Below, one piece after another: positions 34,466-43,731 of a DNA stretch of 64,000 nt. A program made the translations under genes and the position numbers. Numbering within the stretch: the first letter of the stretch is position 1; every line of letters starts with the position of its first letter. A model generated the notes under the pieces. It saw only the letters and a list, made by a program, of their open reading frames with translations, had not been told where the DNA came from and ran no database searches. The stretch is taken from the NCBI RefSeq assembly GCF_030929555.1, contig NZ_JAVFVT010000016.1, forward strand, positions 1 to 64,000. The letters are read 5' to 3'. The DNA is from Paenibacillus sp. LHD-117. GTDB lineage: Bacteria; Bacillota; Bacilli; Paenibacillales; Paenibacillaceae.

Positions 34466-35518
34466 TTAATCCTTTTGATACAACTTGGAGGTTAACGTGC
34501 GCGCCAGCTTATCCACGTTCAGCTTACCCATGCCGACGAGCGGGATTTGACTCCGAATGTCGGTTCCGTAATTGGACAAAATGACGAGGCCTTTTCCTTT
34601 ATCCCGGTTGAAGGTCGCGAAGCTGCTGGATCCGTACGTGCCTCCGTTGTGCCAATGGGTCGTCGAGCCATCCTTCTCCTTATAAAACATCCAACTGTAG
34701 CCGACGCCGATGCCCCTGCTTTGGAAAATGGAGTAATGTTCTTGATGGCATACGGCCAATGCATCGCCCAGCGGTTGGTCAGCACGGCTCAAATTCGCCT
34801 CTATGTATGTAAGCATATCCGGGAGGGTCGAGCAAACTGCTCCGGCGCCTGCCGTGGCATCCTGAAAGTCCCAATGCGGTACAGGGTTGCCTTTGGCATT
34901 GAACACCGGAATCATATCCGGGGAGTGCGTGTTATTCGAGCGCAGCATCGTATTCGTCATGCCGAGTGGATTAAAAATCATCGTTTGGAATGCATCGTGC
35001 AAGCTCATTCCTAGCCGTTTGGAAAGAATCCATCCAAGCAACCCGAAACCATAATTAGAGTAGGCGTGACCGCGATTTGTCTTCGGAACCTCCGACAATA
35101 CCGCTTCCGCTAGATGCTCCTCCGTATAATTTGCGTAAGGATTTTTTTTATCCGCGATCGTTGCTTTGAAGTTTAGGGGGACTCTAGGCAAATTGGCCGT
35201 ATGGGTAACAAGCTGCTGAAGCGTCGTTTGTTTGGCATAAGGGCTGGAGGACCATTCGGGAATCAGATCGGACAAGCTGTCGGAGCGGCTCCAAAACCCT
35301 TTTTGTTCTCCGACGGCGAGCAGAAGGCCGGTCATCGTTTTCGTGATGGATCCGATTTCGTAGAATGGGCTTGAAGATGTATTCGCATGAATGTTGCTAT
35401 CAGCCCATTCCAATCTTTCGCCGTTCGAGATAAGGCCGATGGCGAGCCGGTGAGTCGGGGGAGCGGCAAAACGTTGAATCTGTTTATGTGCGATAACCTC
35501 CGTGAGCAATCGATTCAC
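34466..35518 (-). CDS. Class C beta-lactamase-fold serine hydrolase
   Basis: A 350-residue serine hydrolase of the beta-lactamase/DD-peptidase fold (class C, AmpH or esterase type). The three family motifs are visible: SITKT (SxxK, nucleophile Ser near 57), YSNYGFG (YxN near 150) and HNGGTYG (HxG near 290). No signal peptide is seen, so a cytoplasmic esterase or peptidase is more likely than an antibiotic-degrading enzyme. It starts at GTG 35518 with AAAGGAAG upstream. It is monocistronic and divergent from the glyoxalase-fold gene. Confidence 0.85.
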   Translation of the reverse strand: MNRLLTEVIAHKQIQRFAAPPTHRLAIGLISNGERLEWADSNIHANTSSSPFYEIGSITKTMTGLLLAVGEQKGFWSRSDSLSDLIPEWSSSPYAKQTTLQQLVTHTANLPRVPLNFKATIADKKNPYANYTEEHLAEAVLSEVPKTNRGHAYSNYGFGLLGWILSKRLGMSLHDAFQTMIFNPLGMTNTMLRSNNTHSPDMIPVFNAKGNPVPHWDFQDATAGAGAVCSTLPDMLTYIEANLSRADQPLGDALAVCHQEHYSIFQSRGIGVGYSWMFYKEKDGSTTHWHNGGTYGSSSFATFNRDKGKGLVILSNYGTDIRSQIPLVGMGKLNVDKLARTLTSKLYQKD

Positions 35519-35644
35519 GATTACACTTCACTTCCTTTGCATGAATGATAAACAAGCGGCGATGAATCAAATTTAGTCTGTTGTATTATGGCGATCCTGT
35601 CAATTGGTTGCGGCGGGGCAATTGGCGTGAATTGGGAATTTTTT

Positions 35645-35675
35645 ATTTACATACATACTGTATGTATGTTAATAT
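35645..35675 (+). promoter_or_regulatory. Promoter spacer filled by a 21-bp palindrome
   Basis: Half-sites ACATACATAC and GTATGTATGT around one T (35649-35669) are perfect. They lie between TTTACA and TAATAT, spaced 18 bases. The TetR gene two genes into this transcript is the likely binder. Confidence 0.75.
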
Positions 35676-35709
35676 ACACATAGATCATATCTAAGAGAGG
35701 GGTATTAAA

Positions 35710-36132
35710 ATGAAAGTGTCTAGCTTTTATCCGGTTATTTTGACCGAGCAAGTTGCCGTTACTTCCGCCTTTTACGTGAACCACTTCGGGTTCGAGAAGG
35801 TGTTTGAAGCGGATTGGTACATCAGCTTAAGAATGTCGGGAAGCGACATCCCTTTCGAATTGGCCATTCTCGACTCTACGCATGCGACAATCCCGGAGGC
35901 GTATCGGACGGGAGTTAAGGGTTTGATTCTGAATATGGAAGTGGAAGACGTGGATGCTGAATACGAACGGCTTATTACAAGGGCAAAGCTTCCCCTGCAA
36001 TTGGATATTCGGGACGAAGCGTTCGGCCAGCGGCATTTTATCGTTTCCGATCCGAACGGGGTATTGATCGATGTCATTACCGTAATCCCGCCGACCGAAG
36101 ACTATAGCGCCCAATACATCGCAGAACAATGA
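35710..36132 (+). CDS. Glyoxalase/bleomycin-resistance-fold (VOC) protein
   Basis: A 140-residue VOC-fold protein made of two beta-alpha-beta-beta-beta modules: [25 protein letters not shown] at the start and [19 protein letters not shown] at the end. It could bind or modify a small toxic compound. The usual metal ligands of true glyoxalase I are not obvious. It is the first gene of a two-gene operon with a TetR regulator (13 bases apart) under a palindromic operator, which suggests a compound-induced detoxification or sequestration protein. Confidence 0.8.
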   Translation: MKVSSFYPVILTEQVAVTSAFYVNHFGFEKVFEADWYISLRMSGSDIPFELAILDSTHATIPEAYRTGVKGLILNMEVEDVDAEYERLITRAKLPLQLDIRDEAFGQRHFIVSDPNGVLIDVITVIPPTEDYSAQYIAEQ

Positions 36133-36145
36133 AACGGAGAACACG

Positions 36146-36736
36146 ATGAGAAGAAATAAAGCGGAAACCAACGAGACGATAACGAATCTGATCCTAATCG
36201 CCAGGTCGCATTTTACGGAGCGCGGTTATGCGAACACATCGCTGGAGGCGATCGTGCAGGAAGCGGGGTTAACGCGGGGAGCGGTTTATCATCATTTTCG
36301 GAGCAAAAAGGACTTGTTCCGCATCGTGTTAGAAGCGGTTCAGCGGGAGGTTGCGGAACGGGTGGAGCGGGAAGCTTCCGCAAGCGAAGATGTCTGGCAG
36401 CAGCTTTTCTTGGGTTGCCGGGCATTCGTCATGGCAGCGGTAGAAGAACGCAACAAACGGATTATGTTGATCGACGGTCCGGCTATTTTAGGCTGGGAGA
36501 TCTGGCGCGCAATGGACGAAGAACATTCGATGAGCATGTTGCGTGAACAGCTCGAAACCATGCAACGGCTGGGATCCTTCGGAGCCATTTCGCTCCACGC
36601 CCTTACGCATTTTATCTCGGGCGCGCTCAACGAAACAACGTTATGGCTCGCGAATGAATCGATCCGGCCGGAGGCGACGGAGGAAGCCATGAAAGTCGTC
36701 GCTTTCGCGCTGGAAGGCATGAAACGACTAGCGTAA
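36146..36736 (+). CDS. TetR/AcrR-family regulator
   Basis: A 196-residue repressor. The N-terminal HTH reads ILIARSHFTERGYANTSLE, then AIVQEAGLTRGAVYHHFRSK at about 30-50, followed by a helical C-domain. It lies 13 bases behind the VOC gene and probably represses the operon through the 21-bp palindrome at 35649-35669. It may also act on the DrrAB-type exporter 111 bases downstream, though no copy of the palindrome is there. Confidence 0.88.
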   Translation: MRRNKAETNETITNLILIARSHFTERGYANTSLEAIVQEAGLTRGAVYHHFRSKKDLFRIVLEAVQREVAERVEREASASEDVWQQLFLGCRAFVMAAVEERNKRIMLIDGPAILGWEIWRAMDEEHSMSMLREQLETMQRLGSFGAISLHALTHFISGALNETTLWLANESIRPEATEEAMKVVAFALEGMKRLA

Positions 36737-36847
36737 CGCGCGAACGATACCGAAGGCGGAGAGAAGTCTCATCTTCGTTTAAACTCCGTTTAAATAAGAC
36801 GGTTAAGATCCCAATATAACAAGTTCAGTTATTTGGGAGGAATCGCA

Positions 36848-37879
36848 ATGGTTCATGGATTCAAAAAAGGAACGGAGCCAACGGGCGGCGATTGGGCCGT
36901 TGAAGCATACGGGCTCGTGAAGACGTTCGGAGACAACCGCGCGGTGGACGGCGTCGATTTGAAGGTGAAGGCGGGATCGATCTACGGCGTGCTCGGTCCG
37001 AACGGAGCGGGCAAGACGACGACGATCCGCATGCTGGCGACACTGCTTCGGGCTGACGCCGGAACGGCGCGCATCTTCGGCTACGACGTAGTGAAGGAGC
37101 CGCAGATCGTGCGCCAGCTGATCGGCGTAACGGGTCAATACGCATCGGTAGACGAATCGCTTAGCGCTACGGAAAATCTCGTCATCTTCTCTCGCCTGTT
37201 AGGGCTTGGACGAGCGGAAGCGAAGCGCAAAGCCGCGGATTTGCTGGAGGAATTCGGCTTGACGGAGGCAGCCAAGCGCCCGCTGAAAAACTTCTCCGGC
37301 GGCATGCGGCGCCGCCTCGACTTGGCGGCGAGTCTGATCGCGCAGCCGCCGCTCATCTTCCTCGACGAACCGACGACAGGGCTTGATCCGCGCACTCGTT
37401 CGCAGATGTGGGATACGATCCGGCGATTGGTGAAGACGGGATCGACAGTGCTGCTCACCACGCAATACCTGGACGAAGCCGATCAACTGGCGGATCGAGT
37501 TGCGGTAATCGATCGCGGCCATGTCGTTGCCGAAGGGACGGTCGATGAGCTTAAGGCATCGGTCGGCACCTCGTCGCTACACTTAAACATCGAGAATCCG
37601 AAGGATATCGAAGTCGCGAGGCGAACCGTAGAGCAAGTGCTGAAGGTGCCGACCAGCGTATCGCCGGAAGCGCGCAAAATAACGGCTCCGATGGCGAACG
37701 CGGACCGGGTGACCGATTTGTTGATCGCGCTTCGCGCCGCAGGCATTCCATTATCGGAATTGAGCGTGCAGAAACCAACCCTGGACGAAGTATTCCTCAC
37801 CATTACCGGCCAAGGCGTGGCGGAGCAACAATCTGAGGCCCATGATGAATCGATGAAGCCGGAGGTGGCAAGAGTATGA
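36848..37879 (+). CDS. ABC exporter ATPase, DrrA type
   Basis: A 343-residue ATP-binding protein of the daunorubicin-resistance type. Walker A is GPNGAGKTTT near 43-52, the signature FSGGMRRRLDLA near 143-154, and Walker B LIFLDEPTTGLDP near 164-176, with the DUF4162-like C-terminal extension typical of DrrA. I chose ATG 36848, 6 bases after GGGAGGA, over the in-frame TTG 36833. It overlaps its permease by ATGA. Direct repeats of CGTTTAAA lie in the short upstream region. Export of a hydrophobic drug or antibiotic is the family role. Confidence 0.9.
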   Translation: MVHGFKKGTEPTGGDWAVEAYGLVKTFGDNRAVDGVDLKVKAGSIYGVLGPNGAGKTTTIRMLATLLRADAGTARIFGYDVVKEPQIVRQLIGVTGQYASVDESLSATENLVIFSRLLGLGRAEAKRKAADLLEEFGLTEAAKRPLKNFSGGMRRRLDLAASLIAQPPLIFLDEPTTGLDPRTRSQMWDTIRRLVKTGSTVLLTTQYLDEADQLADRVAVIDRGHVVAEGTVDELKASVGTSSLHLNIENPKDIEVARRTVEQVLKVPTSVSPEARKITAPMANADRVTDLLIALRAAGIPLSELSVQKPTLDEVFLTITGQGVAEQQSEAHDESMKPEVARV

Positions 37880-38691
37880 GTAATACGACTATCAAATCCG
37901 TTTCCGGACGACAGCTGAAAAACTATACGAGCCTGGGGCAGACGATACGCAACTCGCTCACGATGGCCTATCGAGGCCTTTTGAAGATCAAACGCACGCC
38001 GGAGCAGTTGTTCGACGTAACGTTCCAGCCGATTATTTTCACCTTGATGTTCACGTACATCTTCGGCGGGGCGATCTCCGGGGACGTGCCAAGTTACCTG
38101 CCCGTAATCATTCCCGGCATACTCGTGCAAACCGTCATCACGACCTCGCTCGTCACCGGCGTCCAGCTTCGCGAAGACATGGACAAAGGCGTGTTCGACC
38201 GCTTCAAGTCGCTGCCGATCGCGCGAATCGCGCCGCTCGCGGGGGCGCTGCTGGCCGATACCGTCCGGTATACGATCGCTACCGTGCTGACCTTCGCGAT
38301 GGGCTATATTATGGGATACCGTCCCGAGGGCGGATTGGAATACGTCGCGCTGGCATCGGTTCTCGTTATTTTCTGCTCGTGGTCCATCAGCTGGATCTTC
38401 GCCTTCTTCGGCGTAATCGCCCGCTCGGCTTCGAGCGTTCAGGGCATTTCCATGCTCGCGCTGTTCCCGCTGACCTTCCTGTCGAACGCGTTTGTTCCGG
38501 TCGAGACGATGCCGAAGTGGCTACAATGGTTCGTGAACGTCAATCCGGTGTCGCATCTCATTTCGGCCGTACGGGAGCTGACCAATTACGGAACCGCCGG
38601 TTCCGATCTTGTCATATCGCTCATCGGTGCCGCCGTTATCGTGGCGATTTTCGCTCCGCTTACAGTCAAAGCTTATATGCGAAGAACATAG
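37876..38691 (+). CDS. ABC-2 exporter permease, DrrB type
   Basis: A 271-residue permease with six TMs of the ABC-2 class. It has the family stretch FDRFKSLPIAR near 110-120 and FPLTFLSNAFVPVETMPKWL near 195-214, with VNPVSHLISAVRELTNYG after it. It starts in an ATGA overlap with the ATPase, so the two subunits are coupled. A strong terminator follows. Confidence 0.9.
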   Translation: MSNTTIKSVSGRQLKNYTSLGQTIRNSLTMAYRGLLKIKRTPEQLFDVTFQPIIFTLMFTYIFGGAISGDVPSYLPVIIPGILVQTVITTSLVTGVQLREDMDKGVFDRFKSLPIARIAPLAGALLADTVRYTIATVLTFAMGYIMGYRPEGGLEYVALASVLVIFCSWSISWIFAFFGVIARSASSVQGISMLALFPLTFLSNAFVPVETMPKWLQWFVNVNPVSHLISAVRELTNYGTAGSDLVISLIGAAVIVAIFAPLTVKAYMRRT

Positions 38692-38720
38692 GGCATCCTA
38701 ACTTCCGCCCGAATGAAACG

Positions 38721-38749
38721 AAGACCGGCAACCAAATGCCGGTCTTTTT
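38721..38749 (+). terminator. Terminator of the DrrAB-type operon
   Basis: Perfect arms AAGACCGGCA / TGCCGGTCTT with a 6-base loop, then TTT. Confidence 0.85.
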
Positions 38750-38885
38750 GGCGTTCCGTAAAGACCATAGACCCAATCTATAGCTCCTGTGAAATATATT
38801 AATTACTTATATGGCTCGCCGACGTATTATAGTGGAATTAGAAAAAAGAAAAAGAAACCAGAGCGATGCTGGAAGGAGAAGGAGT

Positions 38886-40406
38886 ATGGAACCAACTACC
38901 TTTGTATTGTTCGGAGCGACAGGGGACTTGGCCAAACGCAAGATCTACCCTGCTCTCTATAATTTGTTTATCGACGGCAAGCTGCCTCAAGCTTTTTCGT
39001 TAATCGGACTAGGCCGCCGGGAGCTGTCGGACGTGGCGTTCCGCGCAAATGTCGGGCAATCGCTACGCGACTACTCCAGACGCGGGCCGGAGGACGCCGT
39101 GGCAGTAGATCAGTTTTTGCAGGCTTTCCAGTATAACGTTCTGGATATCGGCCGCAAGGAAGATTATCTGAAGCTCCTTCAAAAAATCGAACGGCGCGAA
39201 GAAGAACTAAAGCTGAAGCCGAACCGCATGTTCTACTTGTCCGTGGGGCCTGAATTTTTCGAGACGATTGCCGCGAACATCGAGGCTAGCGGGCTTGGTT
39301 CCGCGAACGGCTGGAAACGCCTCGTCATCGAGAAACCTTTCGGCCACGATTTGCAAACGGCCAGAACCCTAAACAACATGCTGGGCCAAGCGTTCTCGGA
39401 GGATGAAATTTTCCGAATCGACCATTATCTTGGCAAACCGATGGTTCAGCGGTTCAAAGCTCTACAGCAATCTAATCCGGTCATCCAAACCCTATGGAAT
39501 AATCGTTCGATCGCGAACGTGCAGATTACGGCGAACGAAACGGTCGGCGTCGAAGAGAGAGCGGGTTATTACGATCATGTCGGAGCGGTCCGGGACATGT
39601 TCCAAAACCACATGCTGCAGCTGCTCATGATGACCGCGATCCGTACTCCGCATAAGAGTGACGCCGAGCAGGTGCGATTCAAGAAGAAACTCGTGATGGA
39701 AGCGCTCGAGCCGCTGCAGAAACAGGATGTCGCTGCCTCAATCGTTCGCGGGCAATATGCGGCCGGAAGCATTCAAGGCAAGCCGGTAGCCGGTTACACC
39801 TCCGAGCCAGGGATTGCTCCCGGTTCGATGAACGATACGTTCGTGGCCGCGAAGCTTTCGATCGACGATTCCTTCTGGCGGGGCGTGCCGTTCTATATCC
39901 GGACGGGCAAACGAATGAAGGAGAAGTCGACGCGCATTGTCATCGAATTCAAGGAGCCGTTAAAACAATCTTCATCCTCGGACGAAGGCGCTGCTGAACC
40001 GAATCTGCTCGTGATCGAGATGAGTCCGGGCGAAAGCATATCGCTGCAGCTCAATACGATGGGCGCCCGCAACGAAGGCGCGGTCAAGCCGATCCAAATC
40101 GACATCGATCCGGGACACGGCGATTTGCCCGAAGCTTACGAGAATCTGATTCACGACGCGCTCCAAGGCGACGCCACGTTCTTCGCGCATTGGGACGAAG
40201 TCGAAGCGTCTTGGGCATGGGTTCAGCCGATCCTGGAAGCCTACGAAGAAAATCTCGTTCCGCTGCTTCCTTACGCGGCGGGTTCATACGGCCCGGCCGA
40301 GTCGAGCGCGCTGCTCGCGAAGGACGGATTCCAATGGTGGTTCGACACGGCCGAAGCCGAAGCAGTAGAGCAAGAGAAGCTATTAACCGCAGCAGGTCAA
40401 GAATAA
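38886..40406 (+). CDS. zwf: Glucose-6-phosphate 1-dehydrogenase
   Basis: A 506-residue enzyme making 6-phosphogluconolactone and NADPH, the first step of the oxidative pentose phosphate pathway. The NADP site is [16 protein letters not shown] near 10-25. The substrate signature is [12 protein letters not shown], where the usual Glu after GK is Pro. [17 protein letters not shown] follows, matching the family. ATG 38886 follows GGAAGGAG by 6 bases, and an in-frame ATG at 38811 has no site. The 6-phosphogluconate dehydrogenase gene follows 19 bases later. Confidence 0.93.
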   Translation: MEPTTFVLFGATGDLAKRKIYPALYNLFIDGKLPQAFSLIGLGRRELSDVAFRANVGQSLRDYSRRGPEDAVAVDQFLQAFQYNVLDIGRKEDYLKLLQKIERREEELKLKPNRMFYLSVGPEFFETIAANIEASGLGSANGWKRLVIEKPFGHDLQTARTLNNMLGQAFSEDEIFRIDHYLGKPMVQRFKALQQSNPVIQTLWNNRSIANVQITANETVGVEERAGYYDHVGAVRDMFQNHMLQLLMMTAIRTPHKSDAEQVRFKKKLVMEALEPLQKQDVAASIVRGQYAAGSIQGKPVAGYTSEPGIAPGSMNDTFVAAKLSIDDSFWRGVPFYIRTGKRMKEKSTRIVIEFKEPLKQSSSSDEGAAEPNLLVIEMSPGESISLQLNTMGARNEGAVKPIQIDIDPGHGDLPEAYENLIHDALQGDATFFAHWDEVEASWAWVQPILEAYEENLVPLLPYAAGSYGPAESSALLAKDGFQWWFDTAEAEAVEQEKLLTAAGQE

Positions 40407-40425
40407 CATAGGGGGCATTTCAAAA

Positions 40426-41835
40426 ATGGGAAAACAACAAATCGGCGTAGTTGGCCTTGCCGTCATGGGCAAAAACCTGGCATTGAACATCGAAAGCAAA
40501 GGATTTTCGGTAGCGGTCTATAACCGCTCGCCCGAGAAAACGAAGGAGCTGCTTGCCGAAGCGGAAGGCAAAAACTTCGTCGGCGCTTATAGCATCGAAG
40601 AATTCGTTCAATCGCTGGAAACGCCGCGCAAAATTTTGATCATGGTCCAAGCGGGACCTGCAACGGACGCGACGATCGACCAGCTCGTTCCTTTCCTTGA
40701 TCAAGGCGATATTCTGATCGACGGCGGCAACGCCTATTTCCCAGACACGCAAAGAAGGAACAAAGAGCTGCAAGAAAAGGGCTTCCGCTTCATCGGCGCG
40801 GGCGTCTCGGGCGGCGAAGAAGGCGCGCTCAACGGTCCGTCCATCATGCCTGGCGGACAGAAGGATGCTTACGAGCTCGTCGAGCCGATTCTGACCGCGA
40901 TCTCGGCGAAAGTAAACGGCGATCCTTGCTCCACCTACATCGGAGGAGACGGCGCGGGCCACTATGTTAAGATGGTCCACAATGGCATCGAATACGGCGA
41001 CATGCAGCTGATCGGCGAGGCTTACCACCTGCTGAAGGACACGCTGGGCGTAAGCACGGAAGAATTGCACGAAATTTTTACCGAGTGGAACAACGGAGAA
41101 CTGGACAGCTATTTGATCGAAATTACGGCCGACATCTTCTCGAAGACCGATCCGGATACGGGCAAGCCGATGGTGGATGTTATTCTTGACTCCGCGGGAC
41201 AGAAGGGAACGGGCAAATGGACGAGCCAAAGCGCGCTCGACCTCGGTGTACCGTTGTCGATCATTACGGAATCCGTGTTCGCGCGGTTCATCTCCGCGAT
41301 GAAGGAAGAACGCGTCGCCGCGAGCAAGAAGCTGAGCGGCCCTGCTGTTGCCGGCTACGAAGGCGATCGGAAGGACTTCATCGAAGCCGTCCGCAAGGCG
41401 CTCTATGCCAGCAAAATCGCTTCGTACGCGCAAGGTTTCGCTCAGATGCGAGCCGCTTCCGACGCGTACGAATGGGATCTGAACTACGGCAACATCGCCA
41501 TGATCTTCCGCGGCGGCTGCATTATCCGCGCACGGTTCCTGCAGAACATCAAGGACGCTTACGACCGGAATCCGGAATTGAAAAACCTGTTCCTGGACGA
41601 ATACTTCGGCGGCGTCGTGGGCGACTACCAAGACGCTTGGCGCAACGTGATCGCCACGGCCGTATCGAGAGGCATTCCGGTTCCCGCTTTCGCTTCGGCG
41701 CTCGCGTATTACGACAGCTACCGCACGGAGCGTCTGCCGGCCAACCTGCTTCAAGCGCAGCGCGACTACTTCGGGGCGCATACGTTCGAACGTGTGGACC
41801 AACCGGGCAAATTCCACTTCCAGTGGATGAAATAA
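40426..41835 (+). CDS. gnd: 6-phosphogluconate dehydrogenase, decarboxylating
   Basis: A 469-residue enzyme turning 6-phosphogluconate into ribulose 5-phosphate with CO2 and NADPH. The cofactor site is [18 protein letters not shown] at the N-terminus. The substrate signature is [19 protein letters not shown], then [15 protein letters not shown] with the catalytic Lys near 184. The C-terminal tail [20 protein letters not shown] is typical. It is in an operon with zwf, giving two consecutive NADPH-forming steps. It resembles the B. subtilis YqjI/GndA branch by length and ending. Confidence 0.94.
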   Translation: MGKQQIGVVGLAVMGKNLALNIESKGFSVAVYNRSPEKTKELLAEAEGKNFVGAYSIEEFVQSLETPRKILIMVQAGPATDATIDQLVPFLDQGDILIDGGNAYFPDTQRRNKELQEKGFRFIGAGVSGGEEGALNGPSIMPGGQKDAYELVEPILTAISAKVNGDPCSTYIGGDGAGHYVKMVHNGIEYGDMQLIGEAYHLLKDTLGVSTEELHEIFTEWNNGELDSYLIEITADIFSKTDPDTGKPMVDVILDSAGQKGTGKWTSQSALDLGVPLSIITESVFARFISAMKEERVAASKKLSGPAVAGYEGDRKDFIEAVRKALYASKIASYAQGFAQMRAASDAYEWDLNYGNIAMIFRGGCIIRARFLQNIKDAYDRNPELKNLFLDEYFGGVVGDYQDAWRNVIATAVSRGIPVPAFASALAYYDSYRTERLPANLLQAQRDYFGAHTFERVDQPGKFHFQWMK

Positions 41836-41849
41836 ATAAAAAAGCAAAG

Positions 41850-41878
41850 GCGCAACCCGCATGGGTTGCGCTTTTTTT
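41850..41878 (+). terminator. Terminator of the zwf-gnd operon
   Basis: Perfect 9-bp arms GCGCAACCC / GGGTTGCGC with a 4-base loop and seven T. Confidence 0.9.
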
Positions 41879-41916
41879 CGGAACAAAATGCGCTTCGCTG
41901 TTCATCCGTTGCTATG

Positions 41917-42747
41917 CTAACATTCCGCGCCAGTCATCTCGTTCGTGAACATTCGCTTATATTCTTGCGGGGATACCTTCTCTGCCGAGGCAGGGACGTA
42001 GTGGAATTGCAGCGCACGGCGCCGAAGAGCGGAAAGGTTGGAAGGCGTGCCGTGATATAACATGCCGTGGAAGAACAAGATACCCCCCGGCTTCAACGGG
42101 ACGATGACATCGCGGTTCACCGGCACTTGCGAATCGCACAGCTGCCAGTCCCGCACGGCGTAATGCGGGGTGGCGCCTTCCTGATGGGAACCGGGAATGA
42201 CGTGCATGCAACCATTGTCGGCCGCCGCCTCGTCAAGCGCGATCCAAACGCCGATAGCCGATTTCGTATACGTTAAGCTGCCGTAAGCCATATCCTGATG
42301 CCAAGGCTTCTCGCCCCCGCCATGCGGCGGCTTCAGCAGCGCCATGTCCTGGATCAGCTTGGGCTCCTCTCCGAATATTCGCCGAATCGTGCCGATAATG
42401 TCGGGATGATAAGCGATCCGGCGCAGACGTTCCTCGCAATCCACGAATTCGGAGATTTTCCGTATCGCCAGTTCGCGATCTTCCGGCGTGCGCAGCTCCT
42501 TCTCCGGCTTGGTGAATTGCAGTCGGGCTCCTTTCCGATCGACAAGCAGCAAATCCATGATCGCCTGCAGCGATTGGCGGACTTCAAGCTCATCCAGCAC
42601 GCCTTCGACGGCGAGGAACCCCGATTGTTTGTATTGCGCGAAATGCTCTTCCTTCAGCTCTCCGCATCCGTTTAGACTTACATGCACTTGATTGTATCGA
42701 TACATGACGGCATTGATTTGTTCCGAACTCAAATGGGGTTGCTTCAT
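41917..42747 (-). CDS. Phytanoyl-CoA dioxygenase family protein (copy 2)
   Basis: A 276-residue Fe(II)/2-oxoglutarate oxygenase. The HxD pair is in KPWHQDMAYGS near 139-149, the distal His in FFHGMLYHGTPSNLS near 229-243, and the Arg of RRRALQFHYV likely binds 2-oxoglutarate. The substrate is unknown. It diverges from an AraC gene across 116 bases, so it is probably that regulator's target. It is only loosely like the copy at 32255. Confidence 0.85.
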   Translation of the reverse strand: MKQPHLSSEQINAVMYRYNQVHVSLNGCGELKEEHFAQYKQSGFLAVEGVLDELEVRQSLQAIMDLLLVDRKGARLQFTKPEKELRTPEDRELAIRKISEFVDCEERLRRIAYHPDIIGTIRRIFGEEPKLIQDMALLKPPHGGGEKPWHQDMAYGSLTYTKSAIGVWIALDEAAADNGCMHVIPGSHQEGATPHYAVRDWQLCDSQVPVNRDVIVPLKPGGILFFHGMLYHGTPSNLSALRRRALQFHYVPASAEKVSPQEYKRMFTNEMTGAEC

Positions 42748-42863
42748 TGTCCATTCCTCCTTGTTATGACTTCATGCCTCTTGCTATTAAGGTAACAGAG
42801 GACATACGATAGAGGAATGGAAGCGTGACTTTTTAATTTGGACTTTATTGCTAATAAAGGCTG

Positions 42864-43730
42864 GTGACAAGGATGCGCGAAAGCGATGAAAGCGATGATC
42901 GGAGATGGTCGTTGGAGGGTCGATTTTTTTCGTTAAGTGGTACCAGCGGCAAAGCCAGATGCGAACCGAATTGGTCTTGGCAGCCGGCGCCGCTCCCGGA
43001 TTACGATCTCTGGTACGCCGTCAAAGGAAAAGGCGAAATGCGGATTAACCGGGTCTTGTACGACATTCGGCCGGGCGATTGTTTTATTTTGCATCCCGGT
43101 GACGAAATCAGGGCAAGCCAGCATCCAGATGATCCGCTGACCGTTCTGTATTGCCACTTTAGGGTCTCGAACGGCCATGCGAAAATCGAAGAAACCTCGC
43201 CGTCTCCCATGCCCGAAGACCGATGCGTCCGCATCAGGGACACCTACCGGATGGAGCCGCTCCTGCACCAGCTCGTCGATATGGCGACGAACCAGAAGTC
43301 CGGAGAAGAAGCCGAGTTCGACCTGCTGCTTAAGCTGATCCTGACCCGCTGGCACAGGGAAAAGGATAAGCGGCATGAGCCTGCGCGACACTATTATGTT
43401 GACCGGTTGATCCAGCAAGTTCATAACGAGATTCGGTTCCGCTTGTCGGAAACGATCGATTATGAGGTTCTGGCTGCTTCGGCGGGTCTAACCTCCCGTT
43501 ATGTCAGCTTCCTCATGAAGCGGCATACCGGACTTACGCTCAAGGAGACGATCTCGAAGCTGAGAATGGAGAGGGCGGTCCACTTGCTGACAGAGACGGC
43601 CATGACCGTCACGGAGGTAGCCGAGGCGCTGGCCTACTCGGATATTTATACGTTTAGCAAGCTGTTCAAGCGATATTACGGGTATGCTCCATCCGAAGCA
43701 AGGACGAATAGATCCGATGCCCAAAAGTAA
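42864..43730 (+). CDS. AraC-family regulator
   Basis: A 288-residue regulator. The N-terminal cupin domain includes YDLWYAVKGKGEMRINRVLYDIRPGDCFILHPGDE near 48-82. The C-terminal double HTH reads YEVLAASAGLTSRYVSFLMKR and VTEVAEALAYSDIYTFSKLFKRYYG near 195-275. It starts at GTG 42864, or possibly ATG 42873, and both have only modest ribosome sites. It is divergent from the dioxygenase gene that it likely controls. Confidence 0.85.
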   Translation: MTRMRESDESDDRRWSLEGRFFSLSGTSGKARCEPNWSWQPAPLPDYDLWYAVKGKGEMRINRVLYDIRPGDCFILHPGDEIRASQHPDDPLTVLYCHFRVSNGHAKIEETSPSPMPEDRCVRIRDTYRMEPLLHQLVDMATNQKSGEEAEFDLLLKLILTRWHREKDKRHEPARHYYVDRLIQQVHNEIRFRLSETIDYEVLAASAGLTSRYVSFLMKRHTGLTLKETISKLRMERAVHLLTETAMTVTEVAEALAYSDIYTFSKLFKRYYGYAPSEARTNRSDAQK

Positions 43731-43731
43731 C

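Noticed and set aside
40420-41886. Long open frame (488 codons) opposite gnd
   Set aside because: It mirrors a highly conserved gene and reads as Arg/Val/Phe-rich text without motifs, an effect of codon use on the other strand.
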